A stretch of 43,354 bases of DNA, from the IMG/VR virus record IMGVR_UViG_3300025892_000043, positions 1-43,354 of that record; one strand, written 5' to 3'. Position 1 is the stretch's first letter, and each line of letters begins with the position of its first letter. This DNA comes from a virus. This document shows, piece after piece, positions 19,601 through 26,401 of the stretch. The position numbers and the translations under genes are program-made. The notes beneath the pieces are model-generated. The model did no database searches and was not told the DNA's origin. It was given only the letters and a program-made list of their open reading frames with translations.

Positions 19601-22600
19601 AAACCAGTTGAATAGTTACCAGAACCAAGACCGACATATTCCCAAGTATGTGAAGAAGCACGTAAGATAGATGGTCTGAAGAGAGGAACAGTTGGTGATG
19701 CGTTAGTAATTGATAAAGTATCTGTTTCGGATGGTGCTGTGTAAATCTTATCTTTTTCTACGACAACAATTCTTCTCTCATTTGATTCACCATTAATACC
19801 GAATGTATTTTGACTAACTGTAGAAGAAATAGTTGTTAATAAACCATTAGAGCCACGACGGAAAGAACCAGTACCGTAAATACTTACATCAGAAGTTGTA
19901 TGGTCACTATAACCACTTCTAGCATCCCAAGAAACAACAGGAGCAATAACAGGTATAGTAGTAGAAGAAGATGTAGACCCTGCATATCTCAAGTCTAATG
20001 ACTGTACAAGTCTATGACATGCTTCAGCAGTCACAGAAGTCATTGATGGAACTTCTTTGAATGGAGTAGTAGCAGTTCCAGAATAGAAGAAAGATGCGTT
20101 AGGAACAGATAGATCCTTGACTCTCTTACCACTACCAATAGCTTCAACTAGAACACGAGAATCTGACTGTGGTGGGTTCCAGATCTTTCTGATATCATAA
20201 GTTGGACCTTCCTCATTGACAGATGGATATAGGTAGTTAATATTGGAAGATACTCTAGTATTCTTATCGAATAGATTGAGACCTTCAACAACATTGATAG
20301 TAAATGATGTTGAATTATTTTCTAGAGGTCTTCTGGTAATTGTTTCCGAATTATTATCAGTACCATACATGAATGTATTAACGTCAGATCTAATAATTGT
20401 TAGATAGTAGACGCCATCTCTTACGTTATATTCCCATGCAGTTACTTCCTCGACATCGTATACCTGGAATCTGAAATCTGTATAAGGCATTCCAGTACCA
20501 TCATTATCTAATCTAGTACCCTTGATGATAAATCTCTTTTCAGGTGGTTTTGGAATAGTTTGAGATGCTTTAGGAATTGTATACTCAACTCTCCACAATA
20601 GATCGGATGGAGATGCAGCGCGACTATCAAGATACTTAGAAGTTGTTAGAGTTGATGGGAATCCATCGAAGTACTGCAGTACAGTGATTTCACTAGTACC
20701 AGTAATAATTGAGATAGATCCATCTGGGTTTGTTTTTTCAGTAGTCGTAAAGACTGCTTCAGTTGTTGTTGCAAATATAAAGTTTGTTAGAAAAGCATCA
20801 GTTGCAGAATCAGCAGCATCTACTTTTATATAAATTTTATTGACCGTAGCATCCCAGAAATAACCTTGCCTTTCTGCATTTTCACCTGCTGTTTCTGATG
20901 TAGTTTCACCATTTATAGCAAGTCTTGCTGTATATTTTGTTGTACCACCATCTTCTGTCTCAACAACAGTTTGAATTTTAGCTTCCGAAGCAGCAGAAAC
21001 ACCAGTAGTGTTATAATAATCTCTGAAAAGATTATAATTATTATTGCTACCAAAGTTTAAGAATCTCTTAGTTACTGTTGAGTTAGTCGTATGATCATAT
21101 GCGTCAACAATAAGTTCTGGAATATCACCTTCGCTACTTAGACCACCAATATCAAGATATATTCTGAATTTGTTTTGATTAGATGTAAATGTTGCTACAG
21201 CACCGGCATTGAAATTTTTGTCTGGCTGATCATTCTTTTGCCAAGTTGTATTATAGTCAATTGCGTAAAATTCTGCAGTAGATACTGTAGAAGAGATACC
21301 TCTAGGTGGAATGATAGCAGTGATTTTACCTTGTGCTGCAGGAGCAAATGACTGAGCCTGAGATCCTTTTGCACGAAGCGAAATTTGACCAAAGTTAGAG
21401 TTAGAGTTAGTGATTGACATATCACCACCACTCTCTGACAAGAACTGGTCTGCATAACCAACAGCAAAGACCGAAACTACCTGAATGAAAGCACCGTCTG
21501 TTGCTTTAATGTGGAAGTGTCTCCAAGATGGACGATATTGTGCATCCGGATCTGCATAAATTGGTGGATTTGTAGTACCAGTTGGATCATTGTATGTAGT
21601 GTTATTTGGATCACCTTCTGGGTCTTTTGGTTGCCAGAATGCGTTATTATCTCTTTGTAGTGAAATGCCCGTAAACTGTGCAACAACCATGGATTTAAAG
21701 CTCTTCTCAGAGACTTTACTACCATCAGTATGCATACCGCAAAGTCCGAAAACAGAACGTAGCGAGCAGTTAAAGATATAAGGAGAACAACCATTAACAG
21801 TGTCAATAGTTGTACTTAGAGTTCTATCGCCAACAATTTCAAATTCTTCTCTTCTTGCTTTTCTTGTATTACCACCATCAAGGGTTGTATCCCAGTGGTC
21901 AATCTTTTTGTAATATGTTTCAAGTTCACCATCAGCAGTTCTTTGGTCTGCATATGTGAATGAAACAACTCTATGGTGAGAATATGCAGCGTCCGCAGCA
22001 GTTGCGAATGTTGGAATACCAGATGAATATGTAACACCATTTGCAGGAGCTGTTTTTGCATCCTTAAAGGTCATCTGCCAGAAGTAGCAACCACCAGTTA
22101 CCTTAAATATTGCAGTTCTCTCATATACACCAGGAGTCTTCTCAACCAGGGTGGTATAAGTATCTGGGTTATTGAGGATGATTGCAAAAACACCATCAGC
22201 AGATACTGAAGAAGGTCCACTAACAGCACCACCAAGTGCTGCAAGACCAGTATCAATACTAGAACAATCTCCACCACCTGCTGTATAGTCTACACCAGAA
22301 GTATATGTTGGTTGTGCAACTGTACTACCAGAAACTGAAGTATGTGTATATCCAGAACCAAATGTATGAGCAGCTTTAATAGCAACTGTCATTGCATAGT
22401 CAATTGCCCATAATGTAGCAGCTTTTTCGTTAGTTCCAGTTACATGTTGTAAAGCAACACCGTTTGTATATCTCTCACCAGCAATAAACGTATTTTCGTT
22501 ACCACCTTCACGAAGGTCAGCAATCCATGCGTCAACAACTAGACCGATGTCTCTTTGACACGTAGAGTTAATTTTAAGTACAGTGGGAAACTGTGCATCA

Positions 22601-23418
22601 GCAGCAAGGAAAGCCTGTTCTACAATATATCCGCGCGCCTTCTCGATCATATTTGCAGCATCAAGCGTAACCGAGTTTGATTGATATGCTGCACCAACCT
22701 GATCACCAGTATCTGCGCCCAGAGTCGATGATGGGTTAGGAACGAATTTTGGTCTAATAACAGTTTTTCTTAAATCATAACCAATAACTGAAGTACCGCG
22801 AGGAACGACAATACCACCATTCTTAGGGTTGAACTTATAAAGTTCATTTTCAAATGTACTGAAAGTTAGGTTTGAAGTACCAATAACACCTGGTCTGTTG
22901 TCAACTGTGTAATCACCAGGCATAACCATAATGGTATATGCTTCAAATCTGTCATTTTCGTGATCACCACCAGCGCCGGGGTTACTACTTCCTGTATCAG
23001 CTACATAACTTCTTCTAGCGGCTTCAAGAAGTGCTCTCTCAATAGTTTTGAAAGGAGTGTTTACATTACCACCAGTATTACTAATCGAGTCAGTTGAATT
23101 TAAGTCAGACTGATTGACATACAACATGATATTTGTTGCATTATCAAAGTCTGGGTTAGTACCACCAACAATACTACCGGCTGTATCAGTTGCATCTCTA
23201 TATGTCTTTAGTTTACCATCTGCACCAATGGTAAATCTCTTAATTCCTGCAGTTGCAAACGAAATTTCATTTGCGCCTGACTGATACATACCAGTGTCAG
23301 TATCCCCATTAAAGCTGACAGCAGGTAAATTACCTGTCATCTGAGGTTCGTTTTGGGCATTAAATTTAATCTCAACACCAGGTGCAATTCCACCTGAGGT
23401 TACTCTTGTTAGAGCCAT
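10642..23418 (-). CDS. giant virion structural protein (4258 aa)
   Basis: This single uninterrupted frame of 4258 codons is about 30% of the window. It begins MALTRVTSGGIAPGVEIKFN, then TGMYQSGANEISFATAGIKR, which resembles a fibre head. Around residues 110-240 and again around 1790-1860 there are pectin-lyase-like beta-helix starts (YTIMVMPGDYTVDNRPG; NVELLLKPGYYKLDGSSFP). The rest is beta-rich, with Ser/Thr/Asn/Gly-rich linkers and few helices. The C-terminus contains GDLSEFQGQIMNVDVTRLN. It is probably a very long tail or baseplate-attached fibre or adhesin, which is inference. Two late-promoter motifs and a CGGAG ribosome-binding site precede it. No frameshift or internal stop is visible. 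Confidence 0.85.
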   Translation of the reverse strand: MALTRVTSGGIAPGVEIKFNAQNEPQMTGNLPAVSFNGDTDTGMYQSGANEISFATAGIKRFTIGADGKLKTYRDATDTAGSIVGGTNPDFDNATNIMLYVNQSDLNSTDSISNTGGNVNTPFKTIERALLEAARRSYVADTGSSNPGAGGDHENDRFEAYTIMVMPGDYTVDNRPGVIGTSNLTFSTFENELYKFNPKNGGIVVPRGTSVIGYDLRKTVIRPKFVPNPSSTLGADTGDQVGAAYQSNSVTLDAANMIEKARGYIVEQAFLAADAQFPTVLKINSTCQRDIGLVVDAWIADLREGGNENTFIAGERYTNGVALQHVTGTNEKAATLWAIDYAMTVAIKAAHTFGSGYTHTSVSGSTVAQPTYTSGVDYTAGGGDCSSIDTGLAALGGAVSGPSSVSADGVFAIILNNPDTYTTLVEKTPGVYERTAIFKVTGGCYFWQMTFKDAKTAPANGVTYSSGIPTFATAADAAYSHHRVVSFTYADQRTADGELETYYKKIDHWDTTLDGGNTRKARREEFEIVGDRTLSTTIDTVNGCSPYIFNCSLRSVFGLCGMHTDGSKVSEKSFKSMVVAQFTGISLQRDNNAFWQPKDPEGDPNNTTYNDPTGTTNPPIYADPDAQYRPSWRHFHIKATDGAFIQVVSVFAVGYADQFLSESGGDMSITNSNSNFGQISLRAKGSQAQSFAPAAQGKITAIIPPRGISSTVSTAEFYAIDYNTTWQKNDQPDKNFNAGAVATFTSNQNKFRIYLDIGGLSSEGDIPELIVDAYDHTTNSTVTKRFLNFGSNNNYNLFRDYYNTTGVSAASEAKIQTVVETEDGGTTKYTARLAINGETTSETAGENAERQGYFWDATVNKIYIKVDAADSATDAFLTNFIFATTTEAVFTTTEKTNPDGSISIITGTSEITVLQYFDGFPSTLTTSKYLDSRAASPSDLLWRVEYTIPKASQTIPKPPEKRFIIKGTRLDNDGTGMPYTDFRFQVYDVEEVTAWEYNVRDGVYYLTIIRSDVNTFMYGTDNNSETITRRPLENNSTSFTINVVEGLNLFDKNTRVSSNINYLYPSVNEEGPTYDIRKIWNPPQSDSRVLVEAIGSGKRVKDLSVPNASFFYSGTATTPFKEVPSMTSVTAEACHRLVQSLDLRYAGSTSSSTTIPVIAPVVSWDARSGYSDHTTSDVSIYGTGSFRRGSNGLLTTISSTVSQNTFGINGESNERRIVVVEKDKIYTAPSETDTLSITNASPTVPLFRPSILRASSHTWEYVGLGSGNYSTGFPNLQTRVLKAYEQFIAQGYENAGGFVASSGTNSNGDFYIGSQVVQAGGTSTITLNVPKVRKSSESNYVDITNLENRISNAVVNVTATTAKNSAGQSALKALSNFFNTAKLSVTDRATIQNLIVNERLYIASTRIANGEKFPEANQEAFGFVKGARPEKTGYISTDTNDRLYVSPKFLDAWRIKRQLISASNVTLDNNRIYIQPLSRTLMDNSLSQSVALTPTSTTVKVKESAGIPSFGIVDVAMRLKYVESNDFRTVGSTDTYLNPEILVSLYYTGIDYTTNIISLNPTQNYKVRQEYLEDILGTSGYTSIIKHWSNPIDDGVSASEKDIKYLRSNITSNVDVNSIGNPTPASPQTISISTGDWSNFPDRGAVTLRENPVGGTYRYSTYVYYKSSSVGNLVLVRKVPNASANDTGHTYTTSYNNGLAGVPSKNVFFAGCTTTVSFYDRWAKEEPFIPSVESISEDVDLESATLYTVPEKVDAYTGDIDESFVDNSLPNPFSAKALGVNLQNRQAVKKFTPLSTFAQAQKWCEISGFGVQDNVELLLKPGYYKLDGSSFPCQLTINGTGLTKSNVYAGKEQTGTSAGRMGGYLESTIKRGDSIYLYRAPSFRDQYGRNSDAFNSTVSGGLTSTGGFSLNNLHFLGLNDAITKNEILDETYSTDTKTSNARKLIRKAWYIKTSDGFPASEKALPGGLLFQGKQSATATGKVKLDPYIHSDDFLLAKLDTAASLTGSGDDCSFNPGGTNFPGTTLDLTQNARYMTITLDAAQFTGTSGSVPDYKRFIWARNYIIPGTTMFWLQNTSNDVSNATPSTKVLNVRYVNRTVEEDPTEWATGANSEKIIILVSVYRSTASNENGGNSSSFTNTTEDLDLSTYVNSNNANMVFVNRDGDEFTTLAYNWCIARRRELLPKNFAWAGGYQGAIIKTVPSQAASGVSVLTLNDTTSLQSGDVIFGTGIASGTTITVNSSTEIALSDPTTAIITANTKVSFTQSDDFGNVIDKFDTPEVFGIINGYDRGTINLVIDLNPSTDIDSSIKPYPFRDFNSYIAVLLQMRNDTNEDGGVTLPYKFNGFKRITGNTSNRFVLLQVNPGELYSSGDNETNVENPQSSSEAYIDNRGINSGIMGRFGGFTPFSLGASGGVGTGAAFTSNQVTFSSASSTALIKTALDSALSSGGSDYNGRATVTLIPTGSATGVGAVISINRTNGVITSFNVSGTITAYNGTFTATIEDGRGFIDVNGATVNTSTTRFSNDEQFIAVAKSNLLAPVCPYLDSGTTRDNAIGKNIYLSWPNNHRTLRKRFKAAALPCTGNFCSPIVNVNAIPGSNVPFSLANCTIGGMSPSTTQANTFGGGYAGGLIRARGSNLSLTGLRIRGNLSLDWTGLMYTGNSRAGGSFTYGHSVELLQMEDDNSLQALGGLNARRLGVARDDEDFQRVSGFNSDQTLFLEPSKTPYGELSDADSRTFPISSYQAIRRFNQGESVTFAQVNGSDGNQIFPAVTIPAGGLLTRTEINERFLTPKPVRYNDLNTNYTSGDASAFRLRWNNSGSTVSNGSSVGGSILSKELTFLYPVNDAEFVKNIFVGAFASKIVKTTNISTSYATVTNVTLPNTAYNAAGSATSGGAYRLAKVRFSGSIPLSVAEGSNLLFLTSYLTTNRYKYTATTTSRYAKVNYQGHSNLNLIESGTQYEIHSEIKVEKTGSVTTNLTRSSIVYLHSERPGSTPGQAYLTTNGSGNITTLDFISYGSGHLESDQFTIRSTSSPSSSVVTSGITLTAVRNLTDNIEMFEPGEVIGILPTNCFVLNSINNPSTANLVTALKKAKTLFKPGSYILFGSTYYKIAEDDQSYPNKPYVGVYKYANENNTADIRANIVIMLEDVEYTPTYPSNTRFDIFDNDNVLDYWPEKGKILIGDLELCDFAKVGDPTSNTGYTITLQRDMEQYFPSYIRDWEGLDPLESLSQDVTVGGFTPTSLKLADPVDVSCTGLKRIAGTSANPITNSTVTHGYIAPDGKYNTTVAKINIKSDDDQTAAKEKLSIGQVVHLPYRDLSVNFSNSPFNTSSFKIGSPLGVAGSNVSTNRAGDLRLSGKFTSGTTKYFNYWYRFHLFNNARDTGALYNSVSSLATCKMYWSPGGTNRLSGAGYYMTSNGIRFYGYRWYTLDAATVNSGSSEVVIGSGDTMYIQTDGTYTASLSNTGILNVTSVSDGGLFLGQSISGTGIPANAYISGYAGYSEPTGVSLSGKGGTGTYLVSIAGIPNTTTVASTTITGSRPANGTDRVVYYPGQSGYWQRRVTKKSYNASNGKTTLTFNSTTTNTFTGGSILMYYYGASEDNVVLSLDKALLNDANTTPGGNGNELQLGWNLSDSKSNSSACKIFKSRIIDIGDHGSIGGIDLYLADPLPEQYTGSTDMRHYGFLFVNYGGWTYPSQGGSSYRSNNAALGSSNTTMILPNRAGRIQPGDTIRYSYEDDVSDTDNQASPTVVNYSGQVSSVAAVDAQGYSIITLSTSSNHILYSGHTHKQQWLSVGDIFVSHRTGNFVTNGPVMDKFIYSDTGLKMKFGQYRMWYANISNYINTTNGITGRAGWIGNFALSSTGSKVLGLGLNGASAIQWGRQYNNGVWLSAHPTTPRWVGFNGRYSSKTSFSNLMMQIQSSSSIESWMSNTSTVPSYEGGGNENTSFYPINHSHLTCGSLYAGLNTSNSEFGYVGAYDVAQYQWSPSTTKLNIGLQDGVVDISNGEITSGGTGSRITEGLIISRVQHYKPTGWPSQDSGVSFNINSFEPSGNITATTGSTTVTGSSTTFTNDILPGDQLYSEEGNDSTPTWVGTVSSIASDTSLTLRSNAAVATSGDGTWSIISSRVKKAGDNAPNASLIFSGNSLAAGLTVGNSGVLSTRISNDFTVPGNNVIRANRAGYDRYNFAFRIDKRTYNQTPLLNTRGEITPVSRPDDARKVMLPKMGDLSEFQGQIMNVDVTRLNPKTHIERSISVVGSQINI

Positions 23419-23453
23419 GTGTATTATCTCCGAGCGCTTGGATATCCTGAATT

Positions 23454-23461
23454 TATTTATA
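23454..23461 (-). promoter_or_regulatory. late promoter TATAAATA of the giant gene
   Basis: An exact T4 late consensus TATAAATA on the minus strand, 36 bases before the ATG of the 4258-residue gene. Confidence 0.65.
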
Positions 23462-23475
23462 CAACAAAAACCCTT

Positions 23476-23483
23476 TATTTATC
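23476..23483 (-). promoter_or_regulatory. second late promoter motif GATAAATA upstream of the giant gene
   Basis: GATAAATA on the minus strand lies 22 bases upstream of the TATAAATA motif. Tandem motifs before one gene suggest strong late expression. Confidence 0.5.
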
Positions 23484-23527
23484 AGAATTTTTCCGTTATA
23501 AAACAAGATATTTACGGAGACAAAATA

Positions 23528-23611
23528 TAGGACGAGAGGGACTTGAACCCTCACGGCACGAATGCCAACAGATTTTAAGTCTGGTGTGTCTACCAATTCC
23601 ACCACCGTCCC
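23528..23611 (-). tRNA. tRNA-Leu, anticodon UAA
   Basis: The minus strand folds into a class II tRNA. The acceptor stem is GGGACGG paired with TCGTCCT, with two G-U pairs. The D-arm region is GTGGAATTGGTAGAC. The anticodon loop is CTTAAAA with anticodon TAA at 23575-23577. There is a long variable arm (GGC...GCC) and a T-arm GAGGGTTCAAGTCCCTC. The discriminator base is A and no CCA is encoded, so the host enzyme must add it. TTA codons are expected to be frequent in this AT-rich phage. It lies just downstream of a candidate small RNA and its terminator. Confidence 0.93.
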
Positions 23612-23639
23612 AAAAAGGGCCTAAGATCAATTTTGGCCC
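23612..23639 (-). terminator. hairpin GGGCC/GGCCC with T tract before tRNA-Leu
   Basis: On the minus strand a 5-bp all-GC stem with a 13-base loop is followed directly by TTTTT. The long loop makes it a moderate terminator. On the plus strand the T tract is displaced from the stem, so minus-strand use is favoured. Confidence 0.5.
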
Positions 23640-23703
23640 GGGATTTTTTTGCCGACTTTTTGGTAAACAAAGTCGGGATTTCACTGAGGTTTGAACCTCT
23701 TAT
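23612..23703 (-). ncRNA. candidate small RNA with three hairpins and terminator (about 92 nt)
   Basis: A transcript from the strong sigma70 promoter at 23710-23738 would begin near 23703. It would contain three hairpins in a row: GAGGTT/AACCTC (23686-23699); CCGACTTT/AAAGTCGG with a 9-base loop (23652-23676); and GGGCC/GGCCC (23617-23639) followed by five T (23612-23616). The last one looks like a rho-independent terminator ending just before the tRNA-Leu. No open reading frame fits inside. It may be a regulatory RNA, an attenuated leader of the tRNA, or a decayed tRNA region: hairpin 1 resembles a T-arm with TTCAA in its loop. Transcription has not been shown. Confidence 0.5.
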
Positions 23704-23709
23704 CTATAC

Positions 23710-23738
23710 ATTATACTCAATGTTCCGTGCGATGTCAA
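23710..23738 (-). promoter_or_regulatory. consensus sigma70 promoter (TTGACA-17-TATAAT)
   Basis: On the minus strand the -35 is TTGACA (23733-23738) and the -10 is TATAAT (23710-23715), separated by exactly 17 bases: a perfect match to the bacterial housekeeping consensus. The -35 overlaps the last codons of the 61-residue gene. It would be used by unmodified host polymerase, so early in infection, to express the small RNA region and perhaps tRNA-Leu. Confidence 0.85.
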
Positions 23739-23920
23739 TAAGTATACTCTATCATATCATCAGACAAAGATTCATTGATGAAGGTACACATTTGAACAAA
23801 TTCATTAGCGGTATTGTTCTCAACGTCTACCGACTCTCCATCATGACCTATCAAAGTGACAACTCTTGTTAACATATTAACTTTAACTGAATGTAAAGTT
23901 GATTCGGGTCTTACGTCCAT
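23735..23920 (-). CDS. small protein of unknown function under its own early promoter (61 aa)
   Basis: The 61-residue product begins MDVRPESTLHSVKVNMLTRV and ends with a helical acidic tail (MCTFINESLSDDMIEYTY). The first half looks beta-rich (RVVTLIGHDGESVDVEN). The gene has a good GGAG ribosome-binding site 8 bases before the ATG and a near-consensus sigma70 promoter starting at the end of the gp5-like gene. This makes it real despite its size. It lies in an early-type islet between late structural genes, so it may act soon after infection. No family is recognised with confidence. Confidence 0.75.
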   Translation of the reverse strand: MDVRPESTLHSVKVNMLTRVVTLIGHDGESVDVENNTANEFVQMCTFINESLSDDMIEYTY

Positions 23921-23943
23921 TAAGATTCTCCTATCCTAATACC

Positions 23944-23972
23944 AGTATACTATAAAAAATACCAATTGTCAA
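23944..23972 (-). promoter_or_regulatory. sigma70 promoter (TTGACA-17-TATACT) of the 61-aa gene
   Basis: The -35 TTGACA (23967-23972) overlaps the gp5-like stop codon. The -10 is TATACT (23944-23949), with a 17-base spacer. The predicted start is near 23937, giving a leader of about 17 bases for the 61-residue gene. Confidence 0.8.
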
Positions 23973-26401
23973 GCGTTGATGGTGAGTGGATGCATATTCA
24001 TTCCTACCGCCATTGACTGTTTAAAGCTAATACCTTGAGAAGTGTCTGACATTATACCAGTTGTTTGTAAGAATTTTGCACCAACAATAGATTCCCATGA
24101 TACAGCAGCTTTTGTATAAGATGACACTCCTAAAGTATTCTTTTGATCAGCAGATAATTTATTTTCACTCCATATTCCAGTACCAATCTCATTAAAGGTA
24201 CCACCATACCAATCTTGTTCACTTCCTAATTGAGTTTTATTTGATAATCCAACACCGATTTCAAAATTACTCCCAATTCTATTCGAGATATTGTTACCTA
24301 CAACTTGAGTAAAATTATTAAGTCCTACATGTTTGTTGTAGAATGTAGTAATAACATTGAATGATCCCATACAGAAATTGTTTATTTCATTAACCCAATT
24401 AGTTGCAACTGGAGAGAACAATTCATATTGACCAGATGCAGATAGTCCAAGTTTAGAAGCAGTTAGTGCTAATCCATTTGTAGCTTCTATCCTGGAGTCA
24501 TTTTTGAATATTGATTTATGTTCTCCATAATAAGTTATTGCACTTTCCTTATTTACAGACATATTATAGTGACCTAAAACTTCTAAGTGGTAGTCTTTAC
24601 CAACTTTTAAGTGATAGTTACCATCAACCATCATGTTTACATTTCCATGTACAATGATGTCATTATCTTTAACTACAACTTCTGTTTTTCTCTGTGCATT
24701 AGTAATTCTGACATCACCGTTATCTGAGATGTGAATACCAGATTTACTAGGACCATGTTCAATAACAAGCCTTGTATTATATGGGGTATCATCCATCAAT
24801 ACCATTGTGCCAGTTTCAGAGAACTGTCCTATAATTCGTGTGTACTGTGGATTTAATTTACCTTTGACACCAGTGATTGATGCACCAACACCCTTACCAC
24901 TACCAATACCACAATCTAAAGCAAAACCTATTGCACAAGAATCAAAAGATATAGCGTATGGATCTTCAGTGTCTTTATAACAACCAATCTTCAGAAGTTG
25001 GAAGATAAACTCTAGAACACTAGTTACATTGATCTGAGATAAGTCAGATAGATTTTCTATATCAATACCACTGATACCAGATGCAATATCATTAACGGTA
25101 TCAATTACTTGTTCAACTAGATCTGTGATGTTAAAAATAGTCTCAAAAATTGCATCGAATACACACTCAACCGAGTCAATGATATCCATTGCAGTATTAA
25201 GCAATGTATTGATAGCATCTTCGATAATACCAAACAGACTATCGATAAGAGCTGTATCAAATGTACATGCAATCTGTCTTATGATAAACATGATTGCTTC
25301 AGTAATAGTCTTGGTTACACCAGGACCAGGTGAAGGAATGGAATATCCAAGTGTATTCATGATCTGAGTTACTTGACCCATTAACCATGATTTAATCTGA
25401 TTAACAAGCCAGTACAAAGAATTCTTGATCATGTCAAGATTATCATCAACAATTGATTTGATATCAACTATAGTATCGGTAAACGTTCCTAGAATCTCAC
25501 CTTTCTTTTTATTTCCATCTTCGTCCTTGTCAACTCCCAGGTATTCACTCTTTGTTATTAATCTAACTTTAGTGCCAGGTTCATGAACTACTGCTTTGGT
25601 TCCGTCTCCACCTCTAACAACTGATACAAATTTTCCTTCTTCTTTATTAGTATAGGTTACCTTCTCACTACCTACTTGTAACCATCCATTCCATGGAAAG
25701 TCTTGTGTGTCTTTTACAAATAAAGTTTGATCTTCTGTATCAGTATCGACAGTAATTTCTGTTTCTGCATTATCAACTTTTCTTGCTTGTGCTATAGCTG
25801 TAGCTACAGCCGTTACAGCATACGAAAGATTATTATTTAATGTTTTACCACCCGCATTTTTTCCATCTCCAATGGGAACATTCGTGAGTTTACCAGAAGG
25901 ATTAGAAACAGAATGTTCTGCTACCGCAGCAGCTTCTGATGTAGATGATCTTTCTTCAGGAGGAGTTGCTGCTTCGTTGACTCCACTCTCTGATGTATTC
26001 TGTTGTCTAATTACATTGTCAACCCCCCTGAAATAGTCTTTTGCTTCTTGACTATTTTTATCAAAAACTGGTTTGATCTTACTGAGTAGTGTACCTAATA
26101 CAATAGGTTGTTGACAGTCTGGATAGTCAAGAAAAAATCCTATGACAAAACTTCCTGCTTTTAATTGAGCGCCAGCAGATCCTGCCCCATGAACACCCGG
26201 AGATGTTGTAGGTCCAGATACAATAGCCCAGGGTAAATTAGATGGTTTTTCGTCTGGTCTATGATATCCAAGAATGTTTACTTTAACTCTACCGAGTTTT
26301 GCATCCTTGTCATCAGCATTTTTTACTGTACCCAACCACCATTTAAAGTCATCGTTTCCTATGAAACTGGTAGAAGGTTGTGAAGGATTATATGTTGACA
26401 T
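23969..26401 (-). CDS. 5: gp5-like baseplate hub spike protein (810 aa)
   Basis: Residues 20-110 form the gp5/VgrG OB-fold, with WWLGTVKNADDKDAKLGRVK, LPWAIVSGPTTSPGVHGAGS and FFLDYPDCQQPIVLGTL. A beta domain (DTQDFPWNGWLQVGSEKVTY) follows near residues 215-275. Next comes a long helical section (about 300-470) and a spike-like C-terminus (about 490-660) with periodic beta repeats such as GNVNMMVDGNYHLKVGKDYH. In T4, trimeric gp5 forms the cell-puncturing needle on gp27. Unlike T4 gp5, I see no T4-lysozyme-type domain between the OB-fold and needle. Peptidoglycan cleavage may instead come from the M23-like and GH19-like proteins upstream. The ATG overlaps the stop codon of the CP12-like gene. 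Confidence 0.88.
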   Translation of the reverse strand: MSTYNPSQPSTSFIGNDDFKWWLGTVKNADDKDAKLGRVKVNILGYHRPDEKPSNLPWAIVSGPTTSPGVHGAGSAGAQLKAGSFVIGFFLDYPDCQQPIVLGTLLSKIKPVFDKNSQEAKDYFRGVDNVIRQQNTSESGVNEAATPPEERSSTSEAAAVAEHSVSNPSGKLTNVPIGDGKNAGGKTLNNNLSYAVTAVATAIAQARKVDNAETEITVDTDTEDQTLFVKDTQDFPWNGWLQVGSEKVTYTNKEEGKFVSVVRGGDGTKAVVHEPGTKVRLITKSEYLGVDKDEDGNKKKGEILGTFTDTIVDIKSIVDDNLDMIKNSLYWLVNQIKSWLMGQVTQIMNTLGYSIPSPGPGVTKTITEAIMFIIRQIACTFDTALIDSLFGIIEDAINTLLNTAMDIIDSVECVFDAIFETIFNITDLVEQVIDTVNDIASGISGIDIENLSDLSQINVTSVLEFIFQLLKIGCYKDTEDPYAISFDSCAIGFALDCGIGSGKGVGASITGVKGKLNPQYTRIIGQFSETGTMVLMDDTPYNTRLVIEHGPSKSGIHISDNGDVRITNAQRKTEVVVKDNDIIVHGNVNMMVDGNYHLKVGKDYHLEVLGHYNMSVNKESAITYYGEHKSIFKNDSRIEATNGLALTASKLGLSASGQYELFSPVATNWVNEINNFCMGSFNVITTFYNKHVGLNNFTQVVGNNISNRIGSNFEIGVGLSNKTQLGSEQDWYGGTFNEIGTGIWSENKLSADQKNTLGVSSYTKAAVSWESIVGAKFLQTTGIMSDTSQGISFKQSMAVGMNMHPLTINA

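Noticed and set aside
23419-23694. Plus-strand open frame of 91 codons over the tRNA-Leu
   Set aside because: It covers the tRNA and promoter region on the opposite strand; no ribosome-binding site or recognisable product.
23640-23703. Second complete tRNA upstream of tRNA-Leu
   Set aside because: Only a T-arm-like hairpin is present; no matching acceptor, D-arm or anticodon arm could be drawn.
23969-26401. T4-lysozyme domain in the gp5-like protein
   Set aside because: No lysozyme-like Glu-Asp-Thr motif region found between the OB-fold and the spike repeats; the middle is a beta domain and helices.
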